Positions 24,656-34,495 are shown, counted from the stretch's first letter. The stretch: 52,277 nt of DNA from Campylobacteraceae bacterium (GCA_027081065.1 JALWLW010000057.1:1-52277), one strand, 5' to 3'. Notes: generated by a model not told the origin, from the letters alone. Made by a program: numbers and translations.

Positions 24656-25993
24656 ATGGAATTATTTGGAACAGATGGCGTACGTGGACTTGCTGGTGGT
24701 AAGTTGAATCCCATGACAGTGATGCGTTTAGCCATTGCAGCTGGAATACATTTAAAAAAAACAAGTAAATATAATAAAATTTTAGTGGGTAAAGATACCC
24801 GTCGTTCTGGCTATATGATAGAAAATGCTTTGGTCTCTGGCTTAACTTCTGTAGGGTTTGATGTGATTCAAATAGGTCCCATGCCTACACCAGCTATTGC
24901 TTTTATTACTGAAAATATGCGTTGTGATGCAGGGATTATGATTACAGCTTCTCATAATCCTTATTATGACAATGGTATTAAGTTTTTTGGTTCAAAGGGG
25001 AATAAGCTTGATAGAGATTGTGAAGGTAAAATTGAAGCAATTTTCCATAATGATGAAGAGGTAGAGGGGGCATTTGTTACTAAACAAGAGATAGGTCGCT
25101 CAGTACGGATTGATGATGTTGTGGGCAGATATATTGTACACATTAAGAACTCTTTTCCAAATCAATTTTCACTTTATGGTAAACGTATTGTGGTAGATTG
25201 TTCAAATGGTGCAGCTTATATTGTTGCTCCTACTGTGTTACGGGAACTAGGAGCTGAAGTGATTGTAATGTCCAATGAGCCTAATGGCTATAACATTAAT
25301 ACCAATTGTGGGGCAACTCATCCTGAAGCATTAGTAAAAAGGGTGATTGAGACACGTGCTGACATTGGAATTGCTTTAGATGGTGATGCAGACAGAATTG
25401 TTATTGTCGATGAAAAAGGAAATATTGTCGATGGAGACAAACTCATTGGGGCGTTGGCAATTCATTTGAAAAATGAGAAAAAATTAGCCAATGATAAAGT
25501 GGTAGCCACCGTTATGAGTAATCAAGGTCTTGAAGATTATTTAGCTTCCCATGGGTTAACGCTTGAGCGTTCTGATGTAGGAGATAAACATGTTTTAGAT
25601 GTGATGAAAAAAGTCGGTTCAAACTTTGGAGGAGAGCAGAGTGGTCATGTAATTTTTTCAGATTATGCTAAAACAGGTGATGGTTTGGTCTCTGGACTTC
25701 AAGCCTTTGCTTATATGATTGAGACCAATAAGACGGCAAGTGAAGCCTTTGATATTTTTGAGCTTTATCCTCAAAAATTGGTAAACATTACAATTTCTCA
25801 GAAAATAGCGATAGAAAAAATTAAAGGGGTAAAAGAACTTTTTACTGAGATTGAAGAGGCTGGTATGCGTCATCTTATACGTTATTCAGGTACGGAAAAT
25901 CTTATGCGAATTTTACTTGAGGGTAAAGATCAAACTAAACTTTTAAAAATGATGGACAAAACAGTGAACTTCTTTAAAAAGGCATTGCAGTAA
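24656..25993 (+). CDS. glmM: Phosphoglucosamine mutase
   Basis: GlmM converts glucosamine-6-phosphate to glucosamine-1-phosphate for UDP-GlcNAc synthesis. The 445-residue protein is full length: [11 protein letters not shown] at the start, the active-site phosphoserine in [12 protein letters not shown] (Ser99), the metal loop DGDADR, the sugar-binding GGEQSGH and the phosphate-binding [16 protein letters not shown] lies seven bases before the ATG. It overlaps lspA by one base (TAATG). Confidence 0.97.
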   Translation: MELFGTDGVRGLAGGKLNPMTVMRLAIAAGIHLKKTSKYNKILVGKDTRRSGYMIENALVSGLTSVGFDVIQIGPMPTPAIAFITENMRCDAGIMITASHNPYYDNGIKFFGSKGNKLDRDCEGKIEAIFHNDEEVEGAFVTKQEIGRSVRIDDVVGRYIVHIKNSFPNQFSLYGKRIVVDCSNGAAYIVAPTVLRELGAEVIVMSNEPNGYNINTNCGATHPEALVKRVIETRADIGIALDGDADRIVIVDEKGNIVDGDKLIGALAIHLKNEKKLANDKVVATVMSNQGLEDYLASHGLTLERSDVGDKHVLDVMKKVGSNFGGEQSGHVIFSDYAKTGDGLVSGLQAFAYMIETNKTASEAFDIFELYPQKLVNITISQKIAIEKIKGVKELFTEIEEAGMRHLIRYSGTENLMRILLEGKDQTKLLKMMDKTVNFFKKALQ

Positions 25994-26472
25994 TGAGGAA
26001 AAATATCATTATATTTTTATTGGTAGTTATAGGAACATTTGTTATTGATCAAGGCATTAAAATTTGGGCAATGGAAGCTGTTAATGGCGTTGAACATGCT
26101 GTTATTATGGAGGGTTCTTGTATTAATTTAGAACTCTTTTACAACAGAGGCGTTGCTTTTTCTATGTTGGCTTTTTTAGGTGATAATTTAAAGTGGTTGC
26201 AATTAGTTTTAATTGTAGGAATTATTATTTATGTTTTTTATGAGGGTTATTTAAAACAGTATGCTTTTGCAATTGGGCTTATTGTTGGTGGTGCTTTAGG
26301 AAATTTATATGATCGTTTTGAACATGTTGGTGTGGTTGATTATGTAGCATGGCATTGTGGTTTTGATTTCGCTGTGTTTAATTATGCTGACGTAATGATA
26401 GATTTGGGGGTTGCAATTATTTTACTAATGACATTTTTGGAGTATCGACGTGAGAAGAAGTTAGAAGCATAA
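25993..26472 (+). CDS. lspA: Lipoprotein signal peptidase
   Basis: LspA cleaves prolipoprotein signal peptides in front of the lipidated Cys. The 159-residue protein has four membrane helices and the conserved blocks VIDQGIKIWA, FYNRGVAFSM, GGALGNLYDRF and VFNYADVMIDLG; the two Asp residues in the YDR and NYAD segments are the catalytic pair. The window also encodes candidate substrates (PelC, the OmpA-family lipoprotein and the large lipoprotein at 44070). It is coupled to glmM. Confidence 0.96.
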   Translation: MRKNIIIFLLVVIGTFVIDQGIKIWAMEAVNGVEHAVIMEGSCINLELFYNRGVAFSMLAFLGDNLKWLQLVLIVGIIIYVFYEGYLKQYAFAIGLIVGGALGNLYDRFEHVGVVDYVAWHCGFDFAVFNYADVMIDLGVAIILLMTFLEYRREKKLEA

Positions 26473-26484
26473 TGAGCTTCTAAC
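26460..26484. terminator. Perfect hairpin with the lspA stop codon in its loop
   Basis: GTTAGAAGC (26460-26468) pairs perfectly with GCTTCTAAC (26476-26484); the TAA stop (26470-26472) lies in the seven-base loop. It separates the convergent lspA and the PEB4-like gene. The downstream sequence is only mildly T-rich. Confidence 0.55.
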
Positions 26485-26498
26485 TATTGTATTATGGT

Positions 26499-27314
26499 TT
26501 AATAAACTATTTCAGCATTTCCATAAAGTTGCTCAACTTTTGTTCTTAATTTTTCTATTACTTTTTTTTGTTTTAACATCTGTTCAATTTTAGGTTTAGC
26601 TTCTTTATAAGAGAGTTTTCCAGCTTTCTTTTTGTTGAGTAAATAGACTACATTGTAGCCATGTTTTGTTTTAACGGGTGTATTGAGTAGCCGTTTAACT
26701 TTATATTTGTAGGCTTTGTCAAAAAGGTTGTGAGGCATGGCATCTCTTCCAAACCAACCCATGTAACCATTTTGTTTTTGTGCATGGGCTGCTTGAATAA
26801 AATCTTGGTCTAAATTTTTAGAACTTTTTAATGACTTTAAAATGCTTTTAGCAGTAGCTTCATCTTGAACGATAATATTGGCTATCTCAATAGAGTTAGG
26901 AAAAGTAAACTTATCAGCATTGTTTTGATAAAAATCTTTTATCTCTTGTTCGGTAACTTGTGCTTTTTTAAACTCTTGTTGCTGATAAAGTGAAACGGCA
27001 ATTGAACCTTTAATACTTCTAAGTTGTTCTTGGTTTAAGCTTTTCCCATATTGTTGTTCAATAAGTTTCTTTTGTTCAGTAAAAGTTTCTTGAAATTGTT
27101 GATTGTTAACAATAGGGCTTTTTAATAAATCAGCGTAAATGACTTCTTCTTTAATCAGTTGTTCAAGAAGATTAGATTTTTGTGTTTCATCAAGTTTTTC
27201 ATAGCCTTCAGCGAGTAAATTGTCTGTGATTTTATGTCCATTCACTGTTACTAATGTCTTTGCTTGTAAGAGTGCTAAGGACATGAGTAATAGGAGGGAG
27301 ATTAGTTTTTTCAT
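26499..27314 (-). CDS. Periplasmic PpiC-type peptidyl-prolyl isomerase, PEB4/SurA-like chaperone
   Basis: The 271-residue protein has a signal peptide (KKLISLLLLMSLALLQA), an N-terminal chaperone part (TVNGHKITDNLLAEGYEKL, LLEQLIKEEVIYADLL) and a parvulin domain (about 140-225: IEIANIIVQDEATAKSIL, GYMGWFGRDAMPHNLFDKAY, PVKTKHGYNVVYLLNKK). Size and layout match the campylobacterial PEB4 antigen (about 273 residues), which helps fold outer-membrane proteins. It probably serves the beta-barrel proteins of this genome. The gene is monocistronic, downstream of dapF. Confidence 0.88.
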   Translation of the reverse strand: MKKLISLLLLMSLALLQAKTLVTVNGHKITDNLLAEGYEKLDETQKSNLLEQLIKEEVIYADLLKSPIVNNQQFQETFTEQKKLIEQQYGKSLNQEQLRSIKGSIAVSLYQQQEFKKAQVTEQEIKDFYQNNADKFTFPNSIEIANIIVQDEATAKSILKSLKSSKNLDQDFIQAAHAQKQNGYMGWFGRDAMPHNLFDKAYKYKVKRLLNTPVKTKHGYNVVYLLNKKKAGKLSYKEAKPKIEQMLKQKKVIEKLRTKVEQLYGNAEIVY

Positions 27315-27383
27315 TTTTTATTGCTTCCTTATATTTTTTAGCGATTCATTTTATCATAACTACTGTGTACAAATTGTGTGTTT

Positions 27384-28133
27384 TTAATCTAAAGTCTCAG
27401 CTACAAAAGTTTTGTTAACTTGCCCTGCAAATCTATAGGTATCTTCTTCAAAAGAGACATAAAGCTCATCGCCAGACTTTGGAAAAACTTTAACGTCATC
27501 ATTGACTAAGTCTTCATCATTGGCACGGATAAAACAGGCTACCATACCTGTTCCACACGCTAAGGTTTCATCTTCAACACCACGTTCAAAGGTACGTACA
27601 TGCATGGTTTTGTCATCATCAACTTTACAAATATTAACATTCGCATTAAATTTGTCACGAAGCCGTTTTGCTTGTTTGAGGTCAAACTCATCAATATTAT
27701 CTCGAATAGCAATCAAGTGAGGAACACCTGTATCAATCATCCACCATCTCTCACCCTCTTCTTCGAGTTCGCTACTTAGTCTAATGGGTTTGGTCATGTC
27801 TGTGGTGACATAGTTTCCATTCACCGAAGCTCTAATGACTCCTGCACCTGTTAAGAATTCTGATTCTCCATCTTCTGAAATGCCTTTTTCCATGGCAAAG
27901 TGTGCTACAGCACGAGAAGCATTACCACACATGGTCGCACGACTACCATCAGCATTGTAAAAGTCCCATTCAAAATCATACTCTTGATGAGGAATAACAA
28001 CAACCAGTCCATCTGCACCTACACCATTTTGTCGGTGACAAAGACGTTTGGCTAATTTAGAACGGTCTTTTTTCTTTTTGCGTATAATAATGACAAAGTC
28101 ATTCCCACTAGCAGAGTATTTGGTTACTGTCAT
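27384..28133 (-). CDS. dapF: Diaminopimelate epimerase
   Basis: DapF interconverts LL- and meso-diaminopimelate for lysine and peptidoglycan synthesis. The 249-residue protein has both catalytic cysteines: Cys69 in MCGNASRAVAHFA and Cys193 in LACGTGMVACF. Substrate-binding segments KYSASGNDFV, NGVGADGLVV and FYNADGSRATM are present. The length fits the campylobacterial form, somewhat shorter than E. coli. Confidence 0.96.
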   Translation of the reverse strand: MTVTKYSASGNDFVIIIRKKKKDRSKLAKRLCHRQNGVGADGLVVVIPHQEYDFEWDFYNADGSRATMCGNASRAVAHFAMEKGISEDGESEFLTGAGVIRASVNGNYVTTDMTKPIRLSSELEEEGERWWMIDTGVPHLIAIRDNIDEFDLKQAKRLRDKFNANVNICKVDDDKTMHVRTFERGVEDETLACGTGMVACFIRANDEDLVNDDVKVFPKSGDELYVSFEEDTYRFAGQVNKTFVAETLD

Positions 28134-28209
28134 AATATTTCCTAGTTATTTTCTAAAAATATTATATCAAATTTTATTCTATGCTAGGTATTTTTTTATT
28201 TTTAAGAGG

Positions 28210-28683
28210 TTATTTTTTTTGTTGGCGTGTTTTAATAAATAATATAAAAAGAATTAATCCAGTTATAATAAAGAGCCCATTACCTAAGTAGTCGTGTGCT
28301 AATGAAAAATTTTCTTGTTTCTCTAGGACAAATTGGGTTACAAACCAAATTCTAAAAATATTTATGCTGGTTATTAATAGGTAACCTAAAATAGCCCATT
28401 TTACTTTATGTGTTAGAGTAGAGGGAAAAGCAATAATTGAGGCTAAGAAAAATAGATAAGGGATAAGACCATTACACGCTTTTTCAATGACAAGTGTATA
28501 GTGCTCGGTAATAAAAATCTTATGTGCTTCCATCATCTCTTTTGGTAAAGTTAGAGAACTTAAATAGGCTGTTAGATTGGTTTGTAAATAATTAATATAA
28601 TGACTTAAAGGAGAGCTATCCCAATAAAAGACTACAAAAAGCAAGATAATCCCTAGCCAGTAAGTAAAAATAAATTTTTTCAT
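28210..28683 (-). CDS. Exosortase/archaeosortase-family membrane peptidase
   Basis: The 157-residue integral membrane protein has four to five membrane helices and the exosortase signature: Cys70 in EKACNGLIPYLFF, Arg111 in SINIFRIWFVTQF and His130 in FSLAHDYLGNG. These correspond to the Cys-Arg-His triad of the family, which cuts proteins with a PEP-CTERM-like C-terminal signal and links them to the surface or an exopolymer. It is shorter than EpsH-type exosortases and lacks an EpsI domain, resembling the compact single-domain types; the subtype cannot be named. No protein in the window has a recognisable C-terminal sorting signal. It is near, but 138 bp from, the T2SS operon end. Confidence 0.8.
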   Translation of the reverse strand: MKKFIFTYWLGIILLFVVFYWDSSPLSHYINYLQTNLTAYLSSLTLPKEMMEAHKIFITEHYTLVIEKACNGLIPYLFFLASIIAFPSTLTHKVKWAILGYLLITSINIFRIWFVTQFVLEKQENFSLAHDYLGNGLFIITGLILFILFIKTRQQKK

Positions 28684-28821
28684 AATAAAATAAACCTTAA
28701 ATATAAATATTAATTTTTTTTGTAAGATTATTCTAACATATTATTGTGGAGAAATTACTTATTGTTTAAAAGTATTATAAAAAATATAAAAATTAATTGG
28801 TTTTTAGGTATTTAAAATTGT

Positions 28822-29397
28822 TTATTTAGTCATTGGAGGTGCTTTAGAGGGTTCTTTTTTCTTTGGTCCTTTAGAATTTTTTTGTTTTTTTGTAAGGTTT
28901 TGTACCATAAAGATTTGAGGTTCTTGACCTACAACTTGAGTCATGGCTAAAATTTTGTCTTCTTTTTTACTTTTATAAATTTTAAAAAGCTCTAAGTTTT
29001 TAGCAACAATATCAATCTCTACACGTTCTTCATTTTTGAGGGGAATACTATAGTCACCTCCTTCTATTCGTAAGAGAGTATTATCTTTTTTATAGACTAA
29101 CCAAACAACTTTTGCTTGTGATAGACCATATAAGGAATGGGTTGTTTTAGGTATACTAAGACGATGAAAGTCTTCTTCGGTAGTGATAGTAATATTAGTA
29201 TCAGCATGAACTAAATCCATGTAGAGTACAGTTGAACCTTTCAGTAAGGTTGATGACTTTTTTAAAGAGTTAAATAGATGTAGGTTTGAAGCTCTCATAA
29301 GGTCGGCACTTTTATAGAGTGCCATGAGAACCATGGAGAGTAAAGTAATGGAGATTAAAACTTCTACCAGTGTAAAACCTGACTTTTTTTTATGCAT
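28822..29397 (-). CDS. Type II secretion pseudopilin, GspJ-like
   Basis: The 191-residue protein begins HKKKSG then FTLVEVLISITLL, a class III prepilin leader with Gly7 before the cleavage site and Glu at +5, followed by the hydrophobic helix. The C-terminal tail is Lys/Pro-rich (KNSKGPKKKEPSKAPP), unusual for a pseudopilin. The larger size and position at the operon end suggest the minor pseudopilin J at the pilus tip, with GspI/H as alternatives. The start lies one base beyond the gspE stop, so it is coupled. Confidence 0.7.
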   Translation of the reverse strand: MHKKKSGFTLVEVLISITLLSMVLMALYKSADLMRASNLHLFNSLKKSSTLLKGSTVLYMDLVHADTNITITTEEDFHRLSIPKTTHSLYGLSQAKVVWLVYKKDNTLLRIEGGDYSIPLKNEERVEIDIVAKNLELFKIYKSKKEDKILAMTQVVGQEPQIFMVQNLTKKQKNSKGPKKKEPSKAPPMTK

Positions 29398-29398
29398 C

Positions 29399-30910
29399 TT
29401 AGTCTTCCATAATTCCTATACGAATAGCCTCTTCATAAGAAGTTTCTCCTGCTATCATCATGTCAGCTAGTTTATCAGCAATGGTTCTCATACCCCGTTT
29501 TTTTACTTCAGCACGAATTTGATGGTCATTAAGCCCTTGTTGCATCATCTCTTTGACGTGGTCATTCATAATGAAAAGTTCACCAACAGCTTGTCGTCCT
29601 TTGTAGCCTGTAAAGTCACACTCTGTGCACCCTTTGGCTGAGAAGTAAGTTCCTTCGGGTAAGGAGAGTTCTTGTAAAATTGATGGGGCTAGAGTGATTG
29701 GTACTTTACACTCATTACAAAGTTTCCGTGTTAATCGTTGGGCTAAAACACCTAAAAGTGTTGAAGTAAGTAAAAAATCTTCAATTCCCATATCCATAAG
29801 TCTTGAAATAGAAGATGTGGCATCATTGGTGTGAAGTGTAGAGAGCATAAGGTGACCTGTAAGTGCAGAACGCAAGGATATGTCTGCTGTCTCAGCATCA
29901 CGAATTTCTCCAACCATAATGATATCTGGATCTTGTCTTAGAATGGAGCGAAGACCTGCTGCAAAAGTAAGTCCAACTTTAGTATTAACTTGAATTTGGT
30001 TGACATTTTCAGCATTGTACTCAACAGGGTCTTCAACGGTAATAATGTTTTTATCAGGTGTAGCAATATGTTGTAAACACGCATGTAGGGTAGTTGATTT
30101 ACCTGAACCGGTAGGACCTGTGACTAAAATCATTCCATGAGGATGAGTTAACAATTTGTTTAAGTCATTGGTGATGTCATCAGTAAAGCCTAATGTTTTT
30201 AGTGTTGGAATACTCTCTGATGTCATTAATAGTCTCATGACCACACGTTCACCATGATAAGTAGGAAGTACAGAGACCCTAATGTCTAAACTATTTCCTG
30301 AAATGGTAACTTGCGTACGACCATCTTGAGGAATTCTTTTTTCTGAGATATCAAGGTTTGAAATAACTTTAATACGGGAAATAACTAATCCTGTAATATT
30401 TTTGTCAATGTCTAAGTGTTTTTTTAATGCGCCATTGATACGTAAACGTACTTCACCTTTTTTTTCTAGTGTTTCAATGTGAATATCTGAAGCCCCTTTT
30501 TTAATGGCTTGAAAAAAGAGTGAATTAACCAATTTGACAACAGGAGCAGACTCCTCATTTGAGAGTAAATCTTGAGAATTTTGGATAAAAGCGAGTAGGT
30601 CAGATTCAACTTCAATAATATCATCAGAAGAGGTGTCAACATTTTCAAAATCTGAACCTGTTTGGATTTCTCTAAATTTATGGACTAAACGCTCAAAGCT
30701 TCCTTCATCTAATTTTACAAGTGGGTAATCAATATCAAGTTTAGAAAAATGGTTCAGTGCTGAGGCTAAACTTTTCTCTTCAACTACAGCACAAGGTTTA
30801 TTGTCAATATTAGCAAAAAGTATATTATGTTTCATTGCTAATTTATTATCAATATCCTCATTCCAGTGGGGGTCTAAATCAACATTTTCGAGTAAAGGTA
30901 GACGTATCAT
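29399..30910 (-). CDS. gspE: Type II secretion ATPase GspE
   Basis: GspE is the cytoplasmic hexameric ATPase that drives pseudopilus assembly. Visible are the N-terminal GspL-binding region, KGASDIHIET, Walker A GPTGSGKSTTLHA, the Asp box EDPVEYNAENVNQIQVN, Walker B DPDIIMVGEIRDAETA, the His box STLHTNDA and a tetracysteine zinc motif (LCNECKVP to GCTECDFTG). The ATG at 30910 gives a 503-residue protein starting MIRLPLLENV and lies one base after the gspD stop, with GAGAAAG upstream. A longer frame from 30973 would overlap gspD by 62 bp and is less likely. Confidence 0.93.
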   Translation of the reverse strand: MIRLPLLENVDLDPHWNEDIDNKLAMKHNILFANIDNKPCAVVEEKSLASALNHFSKLDIDYPLVKLDEGSFERLVHKFREIQTGSDFENVDTSSDDIIEVESDLLAFIQNSQDLLSNEESAPVVKLVNSLFFQAIKKGASDIHIETLEKKGEVRLRINGALKKHLDIDKNITGLVISRIKVISNLDISEKRIPQDGRTQVTISGNSLDIRVSVLPTYHGERVVMRLLMTSESIPTLKTLGFTDDITNDLNKLLTHPHGMILVTGPTGSGKSTTLHACLQHIATPDKNIITVEDPVEYNAENVNQIQVNTKVGLTFAAGLRSILRQDPDIIMVGEIRDAETADISLRSALTGHLMLSTLHTNDATSSISRLMDMGIEDFLLTSTLLGVLAQRLTRKLCNECKVPITLAPSILQELSLPEGTYFSAKGCTECDFTGYKGRQAVGELFIMNDHVKEMMQQGLNDHQIRAEVKKRGMRTIADKLADMMIAGETSYEEAIRIGIMED

Positions 30911-30911
30911 C

Positions 30912-33137
30912 TTAGAAGCTTTCTCGTTGTTGAGGTTGTACATCTGTAAAAGTTGTCTCCTCGTTATATTCAATGCCTGTATTAAGTTGGGTTAAATCTA
31001 CAGAGTTTTCTGGTTGAAAACTATCCATAATAGATTCACTACGTACATAATTATCCTCTTCTTCTATATACTCAATATTAGGTACAGTCGTTGTTGTAGG
31101 TGCTTCATAAGTAGTTGGTTCTTCAATAACTGGTGCATAGCTAGGTGTTGAGGTTCTATTTTTATTTAAAGTATTATTTTTAGGTGTTGGACTTGATAAA
31201 CTTGAAAATGTTTCATGTCTTGAATCTGTACTTGTTCCAGTTTTCTCTTCTAGTTGTGCTAAGATGATGTTGTTATATTGCTGTTGTACTGATTCAAGTT
31301 CAGATAAACGTACTCGTAGACTTGTAAGGTCTGAACTTTTTTTGACAATATAAGGGGTAATATAAATAACAACATTGACTTTAGACGATGAGTCTCCTCG
31401 AGAAGTGAAGAGCTTACCAATAATAGGGATATCTCCTAGTATTGGTATTTTAGTTACAGAATTACCATCAGCACTTTTAATAAGTCCTCCTAAGATAATT
31501 GTTTCAGCATGGTTAATAATGGCATTGGTTTGAACCGACCTTTTCGTTGTCGTTGGTCTATCAGCAGAAGTACCAGACCCAGGTAAAATATCTTCAATGG
31601 TTGTTTCTATCTCTAAAGATACTTTGTTATTAGATGAAAGTCTTGGCTTTACTTTTAAGGTAATTCCAATATCTTCTCGACTGTAGTTGTTAATGACAGC
31701 AGATGCCCCTTGGGTACTTTGTTGTGCTTGGGTTAAAATAGATTGGGTACGACCGACATAGATGGTTGATTCTTTATTGTTGGTTGATAAAACAGAAGGT
31801 CTTGATAATATCTGTGCTGCACCATTTTGTTTTAGTAAATCTAGTTGTGCACCAAGTGCAAAGACTTTGTCAATACTTCCAAACTCAAAAGCTCTTTGAT
31901 TGGTAGTAAAAGCATTTCCATTGTTATCAAATCGTGTCTCTTGATTACCATTTAAAAACCCAAGTAGTTCAGAGGAGAGAGCCAGTGGAGCAGCTCCAGC
32001 ATTTACACCCATAGAGAAAAGACCATTCGAGGTGATTGACCCTCCGTTTAGACCATATTTTATTCCAATATTTTCAGCTAAGTTGGTATTAACCTCAACA
32101 ATTTTTGCTTGGATGTATACTTGTGATTTTTCAACATCAAGTTGTTGTACGGTATCTAAAATATTTTGGTACTGTTCAGCATTGGCTAAAACAATAAGTG
32201 CATTTCGTTCCAAGTCAGAGGCAATAACAGCTTTTTGAATAGGCTTTCCACCTTTTCCTACAGCACCTGTTGAGCCACCTGCACCTGTCATTTGAGGAAC
32301 AATTTTACTTAATATCTTTTCCATCTCTTCTACATTGGAGTTAGCAAGTGGAATAACATGCATTTTTTGTAAGTCACCCTCTCCCGTTACGTCAAGTTGT
32401 CTAATATATTGGCTTAAGCGTTTAATATTACTAGATTTCCCAACTAAAATAATAGCATTTCCCGGAATATCTTGAAGGACATCTACTTTTTCGGCAACAA
32501 TATCTTGAGGGAAGAGTGATTTTGACATGTTTAAAACATTTTGAAAAACATCTTTAACCCGTGCATTTTTTAAATGTACAATTTTACTTTTTTTAGCTTG
32601 TTTGCTCTCAATTTTATCCAGAAGGTTTTTAATTGATCTTAGTGTTGAAGGGTAAGCTGTAATGGATAATAAATTGTTTTTCTTAAAAGAGACAACCTTT
32701 GCACTTTTATGTAAAAGAGGTTTAATTTTGGTACGAATCACAGCAGAATTTACATTAGAAAGTTGAAAGACCACAGTTTGCATGGTTCTTCCACCTGTGT
32801 TAATTTGATTATTAACAGGTAGACCTTCTCCTGCTGCTGTGGCAGATTTAACAACTTGGTAGTAACTACCTTTATTTACTAATGTCATTTTTTTTGTTTC
32901 TAAAATGGCATTTAACAAAGGTATTAAGTCATCTTTTTCAACACCTTCCTTGTTGGCTACAAAATTGATTTTACCTTTAATGACACCATCAATTAAAATG
33001 TTTTTACCTGTAATTTTACCAACCATTTTTACAAAATCATTAACACTTAAGTTTGCAAAGTTAATATTAACTTTTTCGGCATGTAATTGTATGTTTAGTG
33101 CTAAGATTAAAGTTACTGCTATTTTACTGAATTTCAT
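30912..33137 (-). CDS. gspD: Type II secretion outer-membrane secretin GspD
   Basis: GspD forms the outer-membrane channel. The 741-residue protein has a signal peptide (KIAVTLILALNIQLHAE), an N0 domain (INFANLSVNDFVKMVGKITG), N1-N3 ring domains (repeated KIKPLLHKSAKVVS, LKNARVKDVF and VIPLANSNVEEMEKIL segments), the secretin core (QVYIQAKIVEVN, ILSRPSVLSTNN, ETIILGGLIKS, VVIYITPYIV) and a low-complexity tail of about 100 residues rich in Ser/Thr/Pro/Glu. No dedicated pilotin gene is seen nearby. It overlaps gspC by 14 bp. Confidence 0.95.
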   Translation of the reverse strand: MKFSKIAVTLILALNIQLHAEKVNINFANLSVNDFVKMVGKITGKNILIDGVIKGKINFVANKEGVEKDDLIPLLNAILETKKMTLVNKGSYYQVVKSATAAGEGLPVNNQINTGGRTMQTVVFQLSNVNSAVIRTKIKPLLHKSAKVVSFKKNNLLSITAYPSTLRSIKNLLDKIESKQAKKSKIVHLKNARVKDVFQNVLNMSKSLFPQDIVAEKVDVLQDIPGNAIILVGKSSNIKRLSQYIRQLDVTGEGDLQKMHVIPLANSNVEEMEKILSKIVPQMTGAGGSTGAVGKGGKPIQKAVIASDLERNALIVLANAEQYQNILDTVQQLDVEKSQVYIQAKIVEVNTNLAENIGIKYGLNGGSITSNGLFSMGVNAGAAPLALSSELLGFLNGNQETRFDNNGNAFTTNQRAFEFGSIDKVFALGAQLDLLKQNGAAQILSRPSVLSTNNKESTIYVGRTQSILTQAQQSTQGASAVINNYSREDIGITLKVKPRLSSNNKVSLEIETTIEDILPGSGTSADRPTTTKRSVQTNAIINHAETIILGGLIKSADGNSVTKIPILGDIPIIGKLFTSRGDSSSKVNVVIYITPYIVKKSSDLTSLRVRLSELESVQQQYNNIILAQLEEKTGTSTDSRHETFSSLSSPTPKNNTLNKNRTSTPSYAPVIEEPTTYEAPTTTTVPNIEYIEEEDNYVRSESIMDSFQPENSVDLTQLNTGIEYNEETTFTDVQPQQRESF

Positions 33138-33981
33138 ATTCTATGTCCTCGCTTACACCATTTCTTTCAACGGTTAATGTTAAATTTTCTAAACTGTTTA
33201 TATTATTAAAGAAGTTCATTGAAGAGCTTAAATTTAAAGGCTCTGCATTGATGGCTTTAAGTATATCGCCACGTCGTAGTCCTAGCTTTTCAATATCACT
33301 ACCTTTTTTTACAAAGTTGACTTTAAAGCCATCTGGCTTACCATTCTTTTTATATTGGGCTAATCCGATATCTTTCCAAATTTTACTCATATCTTTAGTA
33401 TACGATGATAATAAATTTTTAGGTATCTGCTTTACACCATCTTCTTCAACAATTGTTTTTGTGGATTGTACACTACTTCTTGAAGTACTTTTTGTATGGC
33501 TACTATTTTTACCTGTTGTTTTTGTATTTAAAAGGGTCAATAAAGACTCTTCTGAATTCTTTTTAAAGATAGCAAAATTAGCACCAGCTGATACAAGCTC
33601 AAATCCATCAATTTTTTCACCTTTTGCTAAAATAGTGGTTTTGCTGCCTTTAGCAACGGTAACAACCAATATCTTTTTTGAATTATAAAGTCCTAAAAGC
33701 TTGTATCCTTTCATGGTATTCATTTGGTTTACTGGATTATTCCCATTAGCTCGACCATTAAGGTTATTAGGGGCTTGGTTAATGGGGTTAATACCTTCTT
33801 TTTTACTACTAAGTCGTACACGATAATAGAGTTTTTTTGCTTGTGTTAACTTTTTGTATTCTTCTCCTATAGTAGGTAAAAAAAGGAGTGAAACAGTCAT
33901 CCATAAAACTTTTATGATTACGATAATAGATAAAATAAAAATAAATATGGAAAGATATTTACTATTAATAGCTTGTTTCAT
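33124..33981 (-). CDS. gspC: Type II secretion inner-membrane protein GspC-like, with PDZ domain
   Basis: The 285-residue protein has one N-terminal membrane helix (about 10-35), a linker, a homology-region domain (YKLLGLYNSKKILVVTVAKG, EKIDGFELVSAGANFAIFK) that in GspC contacts the N0 domain of GspD, and a C-terminal PDZ domain (KPDGFKVNFVKKGSDIEKLG, LRRGDILKAINAEPLN). It therefore links the inner-membrane platform with the secretin and may take part in substrate recognition. It overlaps both neighbours. Confidence 0.88.
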   Translation of the reverse strand: MKQAINSKYLSIFIFILSIIVIIKVLWMTVSLLFLPTIGEEYKKLTQAKKLYYRVRLSSKKEGINPINQAPNNLNGRANGNNPVNQMNTMKGYKLLGLYNSKKILVVTVAKGSKTTILAKGEKIDGFELVSAGANFAIFKKNSEESLLTLLNTKTTGKNSSHTKSTSRSSVQSTKTIVEEDGVKQIPKNLLSSYTKDMSKIWKDIGLAQYKKNGKPDGFKVNFVKKGSDIEKLGLRRGDILKAINAEPLNLSSSMNFFNNINSLENLTLTVERNGVSEDIEYEIQ

Positions 33982-34495
33982 AAATCCATCCTTTCTCTTT
34001 ATCTTTTTTTAAAAATCTTTTAATGGTTTGTAACTCTTTGGCTACAGGGAATAAAATTTCTATCTTTCTTTGCATAAGTGTAATAGTCCCATCCATAACA
34101 CCAAATGAACCCTCACCTGAAAGTTTAACTTGAAGAGGGTTAAGTATAGAGTAGACAGCTTCTATATGATCAATTTCTTTAGGAGCAAGTCTGGCTAATG
34201 TTTTATCCATCTGTATGTTGTTAATGCTTAATGTATTGTAAAGAAAGAAAAAATTCAAATTGAATTCGGCTGCATTTGCTACTTTTGCTACATCCCCATT
34301 AAGTGAAACGTAAACATCAGCATTTTCAATTTTTACTCCATACCAAGTATCGGTAATTGTCTCATTTGAAATAATAATATTTTTCTTTTTTAAAGACTTT
34401 TCTAAAAGATAATAGAGTTCTACTTTTGGTGCAAAAAGCCATAGTAAAATAAGGCTTAAGAAAAAACCTCCAACAATTCGTTTTACCATTTGCAT
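33965..34495 (-). CDS. Type II secretion protein GspN-like
   Basis: The 176-residue protein has one N-terminal membrane helix (RIVGGFFLSLILLWLFAP) and a periplasmic part with beta-rich pattern (DTWYGVKIENADVYVSL, GEGSFGVMDGTITL). This fits GspN, an accessory inner-membrane protein of unclear role. The position between gspM- and gspC-like genes, with 13-17 bp overlaps, supports the assignment. Sequence evidence alone is weak. Confidence 0.6.
   Translation of the reverse strand: MQMVKRIVGGFFLSLILLWLFAPKVELYYLLEKSLKKKNIIISNETITDTWYGVKIENADVYVSLNGDVAKVANAAEFNLNFFFLYNTLSINNIQMDKTLARLAPKEIDHIEAVYSILNPLQVKLSGEGSFGVMDGTITLMQRKIEILFPVAKELQTIKRFLKKDKEKGWIYETSY

Noticed and set aside
29399..30973. Longer gspE starting at 30973
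   Set aside because: It would overlap gspD by 62 bp; the ATG at 30910 is one base after the gspD stop and matches a typical GspE N-terminus.
33143..33688. 181-codon plus-strand frame opposite gspC
   Set aside because: Antisense shadow of gspC in a coupled minus-strand operon; Phe/Ser/Leu-rich composition without any domain.
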